64,000 nt of DNA. It comes from Salinibacter grassmerensis (GTDB taxonomy: Bacteria > Bacteroidota > Rhodothermia > Rhodothermales > Salinibacteraceae). Positions 53,586 to 62,817 of the stretch are shown one piece after another. Each line of letters starts with the position of its first letter. Positions within the stretch are counted from its first letter, which is position 1. The position numbers were made by a program, and so were the translations under genes. The stretch spans positions 372,001 through 436,000 of the forward strand of contig NZ_CAMTTF010000003.1 in the NCBI RefSeq assembly GCF_947077765.1. Direction: 5' to 3'. The notes below the pieces were generated by a model, which did no database searches, had not been told where the DNA came from, and saw nothing but the letters and a program-made list of their open reading frames with translations.

Positions 53586-54662
53586 ATGCGTTACGACGCC
53601 GACATCATCGTCGTGGGGGCCGGCCTGGCCGGGGCCTGTGCGGCCTTTACCCTGAGCCGCAACCACGAGGTCCACGTGCTGGAGGCCGACGCCCCCGCGT
53701 CCGGGGCATCGGGGGCCGCCGCGGGCCTCGTCAACCCGTTCATGGGCCGCCGCGCCCGCCCCATCTGGCGCCTGCGGGAGGCCCTCGACGCCGTGCCGAC
53801 GCTCCTGGAGGCGGCCGGCGCCCCAACCCTCTTTCCCGACACCGGCGTGCTCCGACCCGCCGTGGAGCCGGATCAAGTCGAGCCATTCCAGGAGGCCGCC
53901 GAGACGCATCCAGACCTTGCCACCTGGCTCTCTCCGGCCACGGTTCGAGATCGACATCCCGCTGTGCAGCCCGACCACGGTGCGCTCTTCGTCCCCCAGG
54001 GCGGCGCCGTGAACGTCGGGGCGATGGTCCGGGAACTTCTGGACGGGGCGACGACCCGCGGGGCAACGGTCGAGACGCAGGCGCCCGTTCTATACTGGCG
54101 CGAGACGCCCGGTGCCGCGGTGGTGGAGGTCGATCGCGGCACCGACACTGAAGACCTCCGGGCCGACCGCGTGGTCCTCGCCCTCGGGCAGGGCTACCCC
54201 CCGTTCCCGGAATTGCGGCGACTGGGACTGGGCGGCGTAAAGGGCCAGACCGTTCGCATCCGCCGCCCCGAGGCCCCCTCGGGTTCTCTTCCGCCGATGT
54301 CAGGGCGGGGCTACATCGTGCCCGAGGGCGACACGTTCGTCCTCGGTAGCAACTACGAAAACAACTTTGAAGACCTCACGCCCACTCCGGACGCGACCGA
54401 ATACATCCAGGGGAAAACCAGCGACATGATCCCAGGCGTGCAACACGCTGAGGTGCTGGACGAGGTGGCGGGCGTCCGGGTAAAACACTCCGAAACGAAC
54501 CTGCCGCTCCTCGGCCCCCTCCCCCGTCGCGATCGGCTCTGGACGTTTACCGCCCTCGGATCGAAGGGCCTCCTCACCGCCCCCCTTCTCGCCCTTGATC
54601 TGCCCACCTACCTCAACGCTCCTGGCAAAATCCCCGATCCTGTCTCCACGCTGAAGGGGTAG
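53586..54662 (+). CDS. FAD-dependent oxidoreductase (DAO family)
   Basis: 358 residues from the ATG at 53586 (MRYDADIIVVGAGLAG). The dinucleotide-binding motif is VGAGLAGACAAFTLSRNHEV, ending at an acidic residue (LEAD). LVNPFMGRRARPIWRLREALDA recalls the MnmC2/glycine-oxidase-like branch, as does GVRVKHSETNLPLLGPLP and the closing LGSKGLLTAPLLALDL. MnmC2 demodifies cmnm5U in tRNA in enteric bacteria when fused to a methyltransferase; here it is a stand-alone protein, so an amine or tRNA-base oxidase role is uncertain. It diverges from the thi operon with a shared 182-bp control region. Confidence 0.8.
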   Translation: MRYDADIIVVGAGLAGACAAFTLSRNHEVHVLEADAPASGASGAAAGLVNPFMGRRARPIWRLREALDAVPTLLEAAGAPTLFPDTGVLRPAVEPDQVEPFQEAAETHPDLATWLSPATVRDRHPAVQPDHGALFVPQGGAVNVGAMVRELLDGATTRGATVETQAPVLYWRETPGAAVVEVDRGTDTEDLRADRVVLALGQGYPPFPELRRLGLGGVKGQTVRIRRPEAPSGSLPPMSGRGYIVPEGDTFVLGSNYENNFEDLTPTPDATEYIQGKTSDMIPGVQHAEVLDEVAGVRVKHSETNLPLLGPLPRRDRLWTFTALGSKGLLTAPLLALDLPTYLNAPGKIPDPVSTLKG

Positions 54663-54707
54663 CCACCGGGGTCCGACCGCTACCATTCCAACCGTCAAGC
54701 TTCCAAC

Positions 54708-56120
54708 GTGTCCACGCAACCCTCCCCCACCGCCGACGCCCTCCTCCGTCGCGCCCTCCAACACGTCGAGGACTGGGAGCAGTCCTGGGGCGCATTCGAC
54801 CGCCACGACTCCCTCGACGTCCACTCGGACCGCCTTGACAGCGCCCTCGATGAATACCTGGAGCGCCTGGAGGGGAACTACCCGTTTCACCACCCGCGCT
54901 ACGCGGGGCAGATGCTGAAGCCGCCCCATCCCGTTGCCCTGGCGGCGTACGCGGCGGCCCAGCGCATCAACCCCAACAACCACGCGCTCGACGGCGGGCC
55001 GCCCACCAGCCAGATGGAAAAGGAGGTCGTGGCCGACCTGGCCGGCATGCTCGGGCTTCCCGACACCAGCCTCGGCCACCTCACCGGCGGCGGCACCGTG
55101 GCCAACCTGGAGGCGCTCTGGGTGGCGCGCGAACTGCACCCGGACCAGGCGCTCGCCGTGGCGGAAAGCGCCCACTACACCCACGGGCGCATGAGCGACG
55201 TGCTGGACATGGAAGTGGTGCCCGTGCCGGCGGACGCCCACGGCCGGATCGACCTGGACGCCCTCGACCGCGTTCTGGACCAACACTCGATCGGGACCGT
55301 CGTGCTCACGGCCGGGACGACCGGGCTCGGCACGGTGGATCCGATCGACGACGCGATTCCGCTGTGTGAGGCGCACGACGCCCGCGTTCACGTAGACGGC
55401 GCCTACGGAGGCTTTTTTCGGCTGCTGACGGAGGACGCGGCACCCGAGATTCCGGGCTTTCCGGCGGAGCGATTTCGCGCGATCGAGGAGGCCGACTCCG
55501 TGGCGATCGATCCGCACAAGCACGGGCTCCAGCCGTACGGCTGCGGATGCATTCTCTTCCGCGACCCGGCGGTCGGGCGCTTCTACCAGCACGACTCGCC
55601 CTATACCTACTTCACGTCCGACGACCTGCATCTCGGCGAGATCAGCCTGGAGTGCTCACGTGCCGGGGCGGCGGCCGGGGCGCTCTGGTGCACGCTGAAG
55701 GCTCTGCCCCTGGAGCCGGACGACGGGCTCGGCCCCATCCTTGCCGCCTGCGTGCGGGCGGCCCGCACATGGACCGACGCGGTAGAGGACACCGATGCCC
55801 TCGACGTCGTGGCCCCCCCGGAGACCGACATCGTCTCGTACGTGCCCGCGACAACGGAATCGTCCCTCTCCGCCGTCCACGAGGCGAGCCAGGCCCTCTT
55901 CGACGCGGCCATGAACGACCCGGACGATCCCATCTTCACCAGCGTCTACCGGCTCTCTGCGGACGTGCTGACGGCCCTTCGCCCGTCTCTCACCGCCGAT
56001 CGGGACGAGGCCGCCGTCCTGCGCAGCGTGCTAATGAAGCCGGAGCACGAGACGTACGCTCCCGATCTGGTGGACCGGCTCGCGACCAAGGCCCAGTCGC
56101 TCAAGCCCTCGGCGTCGTAG
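54708..56120 (+). CDS. PLP-dependent decarboxylase / aspartate aminotransferase family protein
   Basis: 470 residues from a GTG. Fold type I group II decarboxylase signatures: [65 protein letters not shown] and the Schiff-base lysine in [16 protein letters not shown] (Lys271). It is in the same superfamily as the decarboxylase at 24329-25747 but distinctly different: the [11 protein letters not shown] form is that of a branch seen in several phyla with unproven substrates, related to tyrosine and glutamate decarboxylases. It follows the FAD enzyme by 45 bp on the same strand. Product and role are unknown. Confidence 0.82.
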   Translation: MSTQPSPTADALLRRALQHVEDWEQSWGAFDRHDSLDVHSDRLDSALDEYLERLEGNYPFHHPRYAGQMLKPPHPVALAAYAAAQRINPNNHALDGGPPTSQMEKEVVADLAGMLGLPDTSLGHLTGGGTVANLEALWVARELHPDQALAVAESAHYTHGRMSDVLDMEVVPVPADAHGRIDLDALDRVLDQHSIGTVVLTAGTTGLGTVDPIDDAIPLCEAHDARVHVDGAYGGFFRLLTEDAAPEIPGFPAERFRAIEEADSVAIDPHKHGLQPYGCGCILFRDPAVGRFYQHDSPYTYFTSDDLHLGEISLECSRAGAAAGALWCTLKALPLEPDDGLGPILAACVRAARTWTDAVEDTDALDVVAPPETDIVSYVPATTESSLSAVHEASQALFDAAMNDPDDPIFTSVYRLSADVLTALRPSLTADRDEAAVLRSVLMKPEHETYAPDLVDRLATKAQSLKPSAS

Positions 56121-56150
56121 TGCGCCCATCGCGCCCTTGCTTCTTCACCG

Positions 56151-56693
56151 TTACCTCGTCACCGTCACCGTGCCGCGGGAGATGAAGGCATTCGGATACG
56201 CGCTTCTGACGAACGCAAGCGCCTCCTCAGCCGCGTCGCGCCCGGCAAAGGCCCCCATCCGCACCCGGTAGTACGGCTGCGAGTACTGAACGACGATGGG
56301 CGGCTCCTCCCCCAGCACCGAGGTTGGGGCCTCCGCCTTGTGGTTCTCCCACCACTGCCGCACCTTCACCTGAAAGTCCTGCGCCGCCTGCTTGTCCCGC
56401 GCCGAGAACACCTGAACCCGAAACCCCTCGACGGTTTGCTGCACGCCCTCGTCCGCCCGCCCCTGTAGCAGCCGGTCGGGCACCTGGTGGGTTACCCCCA
56501 CGGTGCGCTCCGGCGGGCGGGCGTCGTACGCCGACGGATCGAACGTCTCGTACTCGGCCACCGACGACGCCTTGTCCGTGGGCTCCGGCGCAGGCTCGGC
56601 GGGGCCGCCCTGCCCGGAGGTCTGCGACGTCCCGGTACAGGCACCCAGCACGACGGCTAGCGCGAGGACGGCGAGGGGTGAATAGAGACGCAT
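56151..56693 (-). CDS. SPOR-domain lipoprotein
   Basis: 180 residues from the ATG at 56693. The lipoprotein signal ([19 protein letters not shown]) has its lipidated cysteine at 19. An acidic, Pro-rich linker follows. The last 80 residues are a SPOR domain ([54 protein letters not shown]), which binds denuded peptidoglycan glycans at division sites. It should sit in the outer or inner membrane facing the periplasm and take part in cell-wall or division processes. It converges with the decarboxylase gene and is 46 bp downstream of the second ALDH gene on the same strand. Confidence 0.88.
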   Translation of the reverse strand: MRLYSPLAVLALAVVLGACTGTSQTSGQGGPAEPAPEPTDKASSVAEYETFDPSAYDARPPERTVGVTHQVPDRLLQGRADEGVQQTVEGFRVQVFSARDKQAAQDFQVKVRQWWENHKAEAPTSVLGEEPPIVVQYSQPYYRVRMGAFAGRDAAEEALAFVRSAYPNAFISRGTVTVTR

Positions 56694-56739
56694 GACGGAA
56701 CGGAAATTGGCGAAGGAATGCATCAGGGGACGTCCGACA

Positions 56740-57630
56740 CTATCGCCCGACCGGGTGCCAGGTGGTCTTGAACTCCACAAACGGCGTGATCCAGTAGGGC
56801 GACTGACTCTCGTCGGCCCGCCACTCAGCGGGCGAGCGATCCGGGCGAAACTCCATCCGCGTGACGCTCTCCGCTCCTTCTCGCTCCAGGATGGTCCGCT
56901 CCTCGGTCGACGCGCCGACGCTCAGTATGGCATCCACGTCGCGGTGCCCCCCCACGTGCCCCCGTAGCTCCTCCCGGTGGCCGGTGAGAATGTTTACGAC
57001 CCCACCCGGCAGGTCACTCGTGTCGAGCACCTCCGCCAGATCGAGGGCCAATGCCGGGGCGTCGTTCTCCACGACCAGGACGACGGCGTTGCCGGGCACG
57101 ATGATCGGGGCCATGCAGGAGACGAGCCCCAGGAGCGGCGCGGTCTCTGGACAGAACGCGGCGACGACGCCCGACGGCTCGGGCACGGAGAAGTCGAAGT
57201 GCGAGCTCGCCACGGGATTGATGCTCCCGAACACCTGCGCGAATTTGTCGGTCCAGCCCGTGTAGTAGACGAGCCGGTCAATCGCCGCGTCCACCTCCGC
57301 CGCGGCCGCGTCGGGGTCGTATCCGGCGGTGTCGACCAGGGCGTCGACGAATGCCTGTCGACGAGACTCTAGCATCTCGCCCATGCGGTACAGGATCTGC
57401 CCACGGTTGAAGGCACTGCGCGCGCCCCAGCCCTCCTGGGCATCGCGGGCCGCGACCACCGCATCCCGAAAGTCCTTGCGCGACGCGCGACAGATGTTGG
57501 CCACGAATTCGCCGGTCTGGTCAGTGGCGGTTATGTATCGTCCGCTTTCGGTTCGGGGGAAGTCCCCGCCGATGTAGAGCTTGCGGGTCTTGTAGACGGG
57601 GAGCCGTTCGTGGGCGTCTGTGCCTGCCAT
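56740..57630 (-). CDS. Short aldehyde-dehydrogenase-fold protein without catalytic cysteine (second subunit of an ALDH pair)
   Basis: 296 residues from the ATG at 57630. The sequence matches only the first two-thirds of the ALDH fold: YKTRKLYIGGDFPRTESGRYI, ICRASRKDFRDAVVAARDAQEGW, AFNRGQILYRMGEMLESRR, PEPSGVVAAFCPETAPLLGLV, NAVVLVVENDAPALALDLAEVLDTSDLPGGVVNILTG (in pieces). It ends before the catalytic Cys and oligomerisation strands. This short form follows a full ALDH in many actinobacteria beside deoC, and the two together resemble the double-domain ALDH16. It overlaps the upstream ALDH gene by 100 bp in another frame. A non-catalytic, scaffolding role with the long subunit is likely but unproven. 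Confidence 0.85.
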   Translation of the reverse strand: MAGTDAHERLPVYKTRKLYIGGDFPRTESGRYITATDQTGEFVANICRASRKDFRDAVVAARDAQEGWGARSAFNRGQILYRMGEMLESRRQAFVDALVDTAGYDPDAAAAEVDAAIDRLVYYTGWTDKFAQVFGSINPVASSHFDFSVPEPSGVVAAFCPETAPLLGLVSCMAPIIVPGNAVVLVVENDAPALALDLAEVLDTSDLPGGVVNILTGHREELRGHVGGHRDVDAILSVGASTEERTILEREGAESVTRMEFRPDRSPAEWRADESQSPYWITPFVEFKTTWHPVGR

Positions 57631-59120
57631 GACTGCGATGGACGTTCGAGGTACGGAAGAAGACCGTGGACACCCCCCTCGCGGCCGAAGCCGCTTTCTT
57701 TGTAGCCGCCGAAGGGGCTGGCGGGATCGAACTTGTTGTAGGTATTGCCCCAGATCACGCCGCTTTTGAGCGCCTGCGAGATCGAGAAGAGCTTCGAGCC
57801 CTTGTCGCTCCAGATGCCGGAGGCGAGGCCATACTCGGTGTTGTTGGCACGCTCGACCGCCTCCTCGGGGGTGCGGAACGTGGTGACCGACAGGACGGGC
57901 CCAAAGATCTCCTCCTGCGCAATCCGGTGGGACTGCGTCACGTTGGTGAAGAACGTGGGCGGAAACCAGAAGCCGTCGTCCGGCAGATCGCACTCCGGCT
58001 GGAACTTGTCGGCGCCCTCCCGCTCTCCGACATCCACGAGGCGGCGAATTTTCTCCAGCTGCTGCCTCGAGTTGATTGCCCCGATGTCGGTGTTCTTGTC
58101 AAGCGGATCGCCCACCCGGAGCGTCGCGATGCGCTGCCGCAGCTTCTCGGTCACCTCGTCGGCGACGCTTTCCTGAACCAGCAGTCGCGACCCCGCGCAG
58201 CAGACGTGCCCCTGGTTGAAGTAGATGCCGTCAACGATGCCCTCTACGGCCTGGTCGATGGGCGCGTCTTCGAAGACGATGTTGGCCCCCTTCCCCCCCA
58301 GTTCCAGCGTGAGGCGTTTCTTCGTCCCCGCGAGCTGCTTCTGGATGTGTTTGCCCACCCCGGTGGAGCCGGTAAATGCAACCTTGTCAACGTCCGGGTG
58401 CTCCACGAGGGCCGCCCCCGCCTCGCCCGCGCCCTGTACAATGTTGACGACCCCGGGCGGCAGGCCCGCCTCCTGGATGACCTCCGCGAGCTTGAGGGCC
58501 GTGAGGGGGGTGGTCTCGGCCGGCTTGAGCACGACCGTGTTGCCCGTGGCGAGGGCCGGGGCCAGCTTCCACGCCGCCATCAGGAGCGGAAAGTTCCAGG
58601 GGATGATCTGGCCACAGACGCCCAACGAGCGGGGACGGCCCGGACCCGGCAGGGCGTACTCCAGCTTGTCGGCCCATCCGGCGTAGTGGAAGAAGTGGGC
58701 CGCCACGAGCGGGATGTCCATGTCGCGCGACTCCCGGATCGGCTTGCCCCCATCCATCGACTCCAGCACCGCAAACTCGCGGGACTTCTCCTTGATCATC
58801 CGCCCGATCCGGTAGATGTACTTCGCCCGCTCTTTTCCGGGCAGGTCGCGCCAGTGCGACTCGTACGCCGTCCGGGCGGCCCCGACCGCCTCGTCGACGA
58901 CGGTCTCGTCGGCGAGCCCCACCTCCGCGATCGTCTCCTCCGTCGCCGGATTGATCGATGGGAAGTATTCGTCCGTGTCCCGGAACGCCCCGTCGACGAA
59001 CGCGCCGTAGCGATCCTCCAGGCGCACGTGATCGGCGGACTGCGGCGCGGGGGCGTACTCCCACTCGTCGCCAAAGAGCAGCTCGCGGGCGGTATCGGGG
59101 GCGGCTCCTAACTCAGCCAT
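57531..59120 (-). CDS. Aldehyde dehydrogenase (active subunit of the pair)
   Basis: 529 residues from the ATG at 59120 (MAELGAAPDTARELLFGDEW). The NAD(P)-dependent ALDH fold is complete: IIPWNFPLLMAAWKLAPAL, GEAGAALVEHPDVDKVAFTGSTGVG, the general base Glu in LELGGKGAN (Glu273) and the nucleophile in FNQGHVCCAG (Cys307). EIFGPVLSV and PFGGYKESGFGREGG close the family motifs. After YLERP the protein changes to a Ser/Thr/Pro tail that lies over the next gene. With deoC 50 bp upstream it probably oxidises the acetaldehyde released from deoxyribose-5-phosphate to acetate. Other aldehydes are possible. Confidence 0.92.
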   Translation of the reverse strand: MAELGAAPDTARELLFGDEWEYAPAPQSADHVRLEDRYGAFVDGAFRDTDEYFPSINPATEETIAEVGLADETVVDEAVGAARTAYESHWRDLPGKERAKYIYRIGRMIKEKSREFAVLESMDGGKPIRESRDMDIPLVAAHFFHYAGWADKLEYALPGPGRPRSLGVCGQIIPWNFPLLMAAWKLAPALATGNTVVLKPAETTPLTALKLAEVIQEAGLPPGVVNIVQGAGEAGAALVEHPDVDKVAFTGSTGVGKHIQKQLAGTKKRLTLELGGKGANIVFEDAPIDQAVEGIVDGIYFNQGHVCCAGSRLLVQESVADEVTEKLRQRIATLRVGDPLDKNTDIGAINSRQQLEKIRRLVDVGEREGADKFQPECDLPDDGFWFPPTFFTNVTQSHRIAQEEIFGPVLSVTTFRTPEEAVERANNTEYGLASGIWSDKGSKLFSISQALKSGVIWGNTYNKFDPASPFGGYKESGFGREGGVHGLLPYLERPSQSWQAQTPTNGSPSTRPASSTSAGTSPEPKADDT

Positions 59121-59170
59121 ATCGGAAAAGTCGTTATCCACAAAGATGCAGAACAGTCCGCGCTGGGCCG

Positions 59171-60088
59171 TCACCCGAGCGACAGGTATCGCTTCGAGTG
59201 GTAGCGTCCGTGCCGCTCCTTCTCCAGTTGCAGGAGCAGGTCGTTGAGCAGCGACGAGGCCCCAATCCGGAACCGCTCGGGCGTGAGCCACGCGTCGCCG
59301 AGCACCTCCTTGACCATGACGAGGTAGCGCAGCGCTGGCTTTGCCTTCCGGATGCCCCCGGCCGGCTTCATCCCCACTTTTCGCCCCGTCTCACGGTAAA
59401 AGTCGCGAATCGCCTCCAGCATCACGAGCGTCACCGGCATGGTGGCGGCGGGCATCACCTTGCCGGTGGACGTCTTGATGAAGTCGGCCCCGGCGTCCAT
59501 CGCGATGCGGCTTGCGAGGCGGACCGCGTCGTAGGTCTCCAGCTCGCCGGTCTCCAGGATTACCTTCAGGTGCTTCTCACCGGACGCTTCGGCCAGCGCG
59601 CTGATCTCCCGGTGCACCCGCCCGTACTCGCCGGACAGGAACGCGTTGCGGTTGATCACGACGTCGATCTCGTCGGCCCCAGCGTCCCGCACCCGTTCCA
59701 CCTCGGCCACTCGCTCATCGAGGGCGGCCTGCCCACTCGGAAAGTAGCTCGCCACCGACGCGATCTGGATGTCCGTGCCCTCCACGTGCTCGCGGGCCAC
59801 CGGCACCATCGGCGGGTACACGCAGACGGCCCCGACGGACAGGTGGTCTCGACTGCCACCGGGGGCGGGCGTGCGGGCCTTCTGGCAAAGCGATTTCACC
59901 TTGCCCGGCGTATCGGCACCCTCCAGCGTCGTGAGGTCGAGCATGGCGATGAGCCGTTTCAACCCCTCCACCTTCGCCTCCTTCTTGATGCTGCGACTGG
60001 CGAGACGAGAGGCGCGCTCCCGGGCGGCCACCTCGTCGACGGTGGGCACCTGCGGCGGGCGGTATGCAGCGGCGGGAGACTGTGGCAT
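59171..60088 (-). CDS. deoC: Deoxyribose-phosphate aldolase
   Basis: 305 residues from the ATG at 60088 (MPQSPAAAYRPPQVPTVDEV); a further 91 residues open upstream look non-coding. It splits 2-deoxyribose-5-phosphate into glyceraldehyde-3-phosphate and acetaldehyde. The Schiff-base lysine is Lys205 in ADFIKTSTGK, the proton-relay lysine is Lys241 in VGMKPAGGIR, and Asp142 is in EIDVVIN. The longer N-terminus (about 70 residues more than E. coli's compact types) is that of the larger bacterial/archaeal class. It is first in an apparent operon deoC-ALDH-ALDH. No deoR or phosphopentomutase gene is in the window. Confidence 0.93.
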   Translation of the reverse strand: MPQSPAAAYRPPQVPTVDEVAARERASRLASRSIKKEAKVEGLKRLIAMLDLTTLEGADTPGKVKSLCQKARTPAPGGSRDHLSVGAVCVYPPMVPVAREHVEGTDIQIASVASYFPSGQAALDERVAEVERVRDAGADEIDVVINRNAFLSGEYGRVHREISALAEASGEKHLKVILETGELETYDAVRLASRIAMDAGADFIKTSTGKVMPAATMPVTLVMLEAIRDFYRETGRKVGMKPAGGIRKAKPALRYLVMVKEVLGDAWLTPERFRIGASSLLNDLLLQLEKERHGRYHSKRYLSLG

Positions 60089-60191
60089 GGGGCGGGCCGG
60101 ATGGGGCCGAAGCAATGCTGGTGGAGAGACTTCAACGGGGAACCAAAACGAATGGGATTCCGGACCGATCCCAGCCCGGACGGAACCGTGG

Positions 60192-61586
60192 CTACCGATC
60201 CACGACTTCGTCGAGGTCGTAGCGTTTGCGCTTGTCCCACAGCGTCTTCTTGGAGATGCCGAGGTCGTTCGCAATGTCGGCGTAGCTGTCGTCCGCCCGC
60301 GTCTCGAGCGTGCGCCGGATGTAGGCCTTTTCCACGTCCTTGAGCGTCTGTCCCAGGGCAAACTGAAACCCGTTGTTGCCCACCGGCTGCGCCTGGTCGT
60401 CGAGGCGACTGGGCGGGGCGAGCGTCAGGTCGTCGGCCTTGATTTGATCGCCGTCTACAAAAATCATGGCCCGCTCGATGACGTTCCGGAGTTCACGGAC
60501 GTTTCCGGGCCAGGTGTGGTTTAGCAGCTTCTCTCGTGCCGGATTCGTGAAGCCGCTCACGTCGCTGCCGAACTCCCGGTTGAACTCGGAGACGATATGC
60601 TTGCCAATTAGCAGCACGTCGTCCCCCATGGACCGCAGCGGCGGCATCTTGACGTTCACGACGTTGATGCGAAAAAACAGGTCCTTTCGAAATTCCTCCT
60701 CCTGGACGCTCTTTTCGAGATTGGAGTTGGTGGCGCAAAGAATCCGCACGTCTGCGCTCTTGTCTTCCACCCCGCCAAGGCGCCGGAACTCTCGGCTTTC
60801 CAGAAACGAGAGCAGCTTCGCCTGCAGGGCAAGGCTCATCGAGTCGATCTCGTCAAGAAACAGGGTGCCCCCGTCGGCCACCTCGATCAGTCCCTCCTTC
60901 GAGTCCCGTGCGTCGGTGAAGGCCCCCTCCTCATAGCCAAACAGCTCGGCCTCAAGCAGGTTGTCGGGCAGGGACGCGCAGTCGATGTCGGTGAACGCCT
61001 CTTCGGCCCGTGGGGAGTTGTAATGAAGCGTCTGGGCCGCGAGGTTTTTCCCGGTTCCTGTTTCGCCGGTAAAGAGCACCGTCGTGTTGGACGCGTTGCA
61101 GAGCGTCTCAAGGGTTTCTCGGACCTTCATGACCGGCTCACTCTCGCCCAGGATCCCCTCGATGGGATACTGCTTCTGCTTTTCGGTCTTGATCTGCTTG
61201 AGCTCCTGCTGCGCCCCGTAAAGCTCAATGGCCTTCTCCAGGAGGGCCCGCATCTCCTCCAGGTTGACGGGCTTCTCTAGATAGTGAAACGCCCCCTGCC
61301 GCATGGCCTCCACGGCCGTCTGCACCGACGAGTGGGCCGTCATGATGATGATGGGCACATCGAGGTCTCGCTCGTTCAGGTTCTCCATGAGCTCCACCCC
61401 ATCCATCTGCGGCATGATCATGTCGGTCACGACCACGTCCGGATCTTCACTGCTCTCGTCGAGCGCCTCCAGGAGCGAGTTCGGATTGACGAAGGCATTG
61501 ACGTCATAGCCGTCCCGCTCCAGCACGTTGCTGAACAAGTTTCCAATTTTCGGCTCGTCGTCGACAACGAAAATTCGCTTGCTCAT
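60192..61586 (-). CDS. Sigma54-dependent response regulator, NtrC family
   Basis: 464 residues from the ATG at 61586. Receiver domain 1-120 with phospho-acceptor Asp55 (VVVTDMIMPQ), Thr83 (MTAHSS) and Lys105. AAA+ domain 140-375: Walker A GETGTGK (174-180), sigma54-contact loop GAFTDA (221-226; classical form GAFTGA) and Walker B GGTLFLDEID (239-248), NHTWPGNVRELRNVIERA near the end. A Fis-type helix-turn-helix closes it (ADIANDLGISKKTLWDKRKRY). It binds enhancers and opens sigma54 promoters when phosphorylated. No histidine kinase is adjacent, and its target genes are not known; the pilin promoter at 3202-3216 is a possible one only by class. It diverges from the btuF-like gene. Confidence 0.94.
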   Translation of the reverse strand: MSKRIFVVDDEPKIGNLFSNVLERDGYDVNAFVNPNSLLEALDESSEDPDVVVTDMIMPQMDGVELMENLNERDLDVPIIIMTAHSSVQTAVEAMRQGAFHYLEKPVNLEEMRALLEKAIELYGAQQELKQIKTEKQKQYPIEGILGESEPVMKVRETLETLCNASNTTVLFTGETGTGKNLAAQTLHYNSPRAEEAFTDIDCASLPDNLLEAELFGYEEGAFTDARDSKEGLIEVADGGTLFLDEIDSMSLALQAKLLSFLESREFRRLGGVEDKSADVRILCATNSNLEKSVQEEEFRKDLFFRINVVNVKMPPLRSMGDDVLLIGKHIVSEFNREFGSDVSGFTNPAREKLLNHTWPGNVRELRNVIERAMIFVDGDQIKADDLTLAPPSRLDDQAQPVGNNGFQFALGQTLKDVEKAYIRRTLETRADDSYADIANDLGISKKTLWDKRKRYDLDEVVDR

Positions 61587-61851
61587 GGGAATCCTGGGGT
61601 CTCTGCACCGATAATGGACCGCGGCGGCTGTGCCCGTTTCCGCCCGCAACGGCTGATTTGGTTTGCAAGAAGAGATAACTAATGTAAAGAGCGTTCTCCT
61701 TCCTGTCCAACTCCCTGGAAGATTCTTCCATTTTGCGTCGCCCGGTCCGTAAATATGTAGATATTTTGCCTCGCCCCCCGCTCTGCCAACACCTCTTTCC
61801 CCCCGGAGTACAAGCGGGGCGATCGTCACTTGTCCCACTCCACACCGCTCT

Positions 61852-62817
61852 ATGGCGCACCGTTCTCTCGGTCTACTGCTCTTCATCGTCGTGCTCATGG
61901 GCGGGTGTGGAGACACTGCCCCCGACGACGGGTCCCGAACCGTCACCGACGACCTTGACCGGACGGTCGCCCTTGATCCTGCCGTCCAGCGGGTGGTGTC
62001 CCTCGCCCCCAACCTCACCGAGATCGCCCACGCCGCCGGCGCTGGGGACCGGCTGGTGGCAATCACCTCGTCGGGCGACTACCCGCCCCCGGTGGACACA
62101 CTGCCTCACGTGAGTGCCCTGCCCGTCGACTTTGAAGCCGTGGCGGCGCAGGAACCGGATCTCGTGCTGGCCACCGACCAAATCAACGCGCCCGGCGACA
62201 CAGACACATTTGAGGCCCTCGACATGCCGATCTACTTCTTCTCGTTCGGGTCGGTCGACGACATCCTGACCAGCATCGAGACCATGGGGCAGCTTCTGGG
62301 GACCGAGGCCGCCGCCGCAGACAGTGCCGCGGCCCTGCAATCTTCCCTCGATGCCCTCCGCGCCCGAACAGACTCCATCCCGGACGCTGAGCGGCCTCGT
62401 GTGCTGGTGCTGGTTGGGGACGATACGCTCTACAGCTTCGGACGTGGGAGCTACGTGCACACCCTGGTCGACATGGCCGGCGGACGAAGCATCACGGCCG
62501 ACGTCGACAACCAGGCCCCCACCCTCAGCGACGAGTACGTCCTTCAGGAAAAGCCGGACGTGATTCTCGGGTTGTGGGGCAGCGACTACGACCCGGATCG
62601 CCTGCTCGACCTTCATCCGACGTGGGACGTGGTGCCGGCCCTCAAGAACGACCGTGTCCTGAGCGTCCCCACGTCCCTCATCGCCCGCCCCGGCCCTCGC
62701 GTCCTGCGGGGCACCCGGCGACTGGCGCGTGAGCTCCATCCCGGTCGCTTTCCGGCCCCGTCGGACTCCGCCGAGCACGTCCTCTCTTCCTCGATGTCGT
62801 CCCCCGCGGCCCCATGA
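61852..62817 (+). CDS. BtuF/FhuD-type periplasmic binding lipoprotein of a metal-chelate ABC importer
   Basis: 321 residues. Lipobox LMGGC puts the lipidated cysteine at 19. A TroA/BtuF-type two-lobe fold with long helix is seen: RVVSLAPNLTEIAHAAGAGDRLVAITSSGDYPPPV, EPDLVLATDQI, FFSFGSVDDILTSIETMGQLLG, VLVLVGDDTLYSFGRGSYVHTLVDMAGG, in pieces. Such proteins bind cobalamin, haem or siderophores. It shares a 4-bp overlap with the permease. I looked for a B12 riboswitch core in the 265 bp upstream and saw none. Cobalamin is the favoured but unproven ligand. Confidence 0.85.
   Translation: MAHRSLGLLLFIVVLMGGCGDTAPDDGSRTVTDDLDRTVALDPAVQRVVSLAPNLTEIAHAAGAGDRLVAITSSGDYPPPVDTLPHVSALPVDFEAVAAQEPDLVLATDQINAPGDTDTFEALDMPIYFFSFGSVDDILTSIETMGQLLGTEAAAADSAAALQSSLDALRARTDSIPDAERPRVLVLVGDDTLYSFGRGSYVHTLVDMAGGRSITADVDNQAPTLSDEYVLQEKPDVILGLWGSDYDPDRLLDLHPTWDVVPALKNDRVLSVPTSLIARPGPRVLRGTRRLARELHPGRFPAPSDSAEHVLSSSMSSPAAP

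Noticed and set aside
57531-57630. Sequencing error as the cause of the ALDH gene overlap
   Set aside because: Both reading frames give family-like ends and the two-gene form is known elsewhere beside deoC, so I treat them as two genes; an error cannot be fully excluded without reads.
61587-61851. B12 riboswitch before the BtuF-like gene
   Set aside because: The B12-box sequence is not present; only AT-rich promoter-like text (TTGCGT ... TAGATA) was seen with poor spacing.
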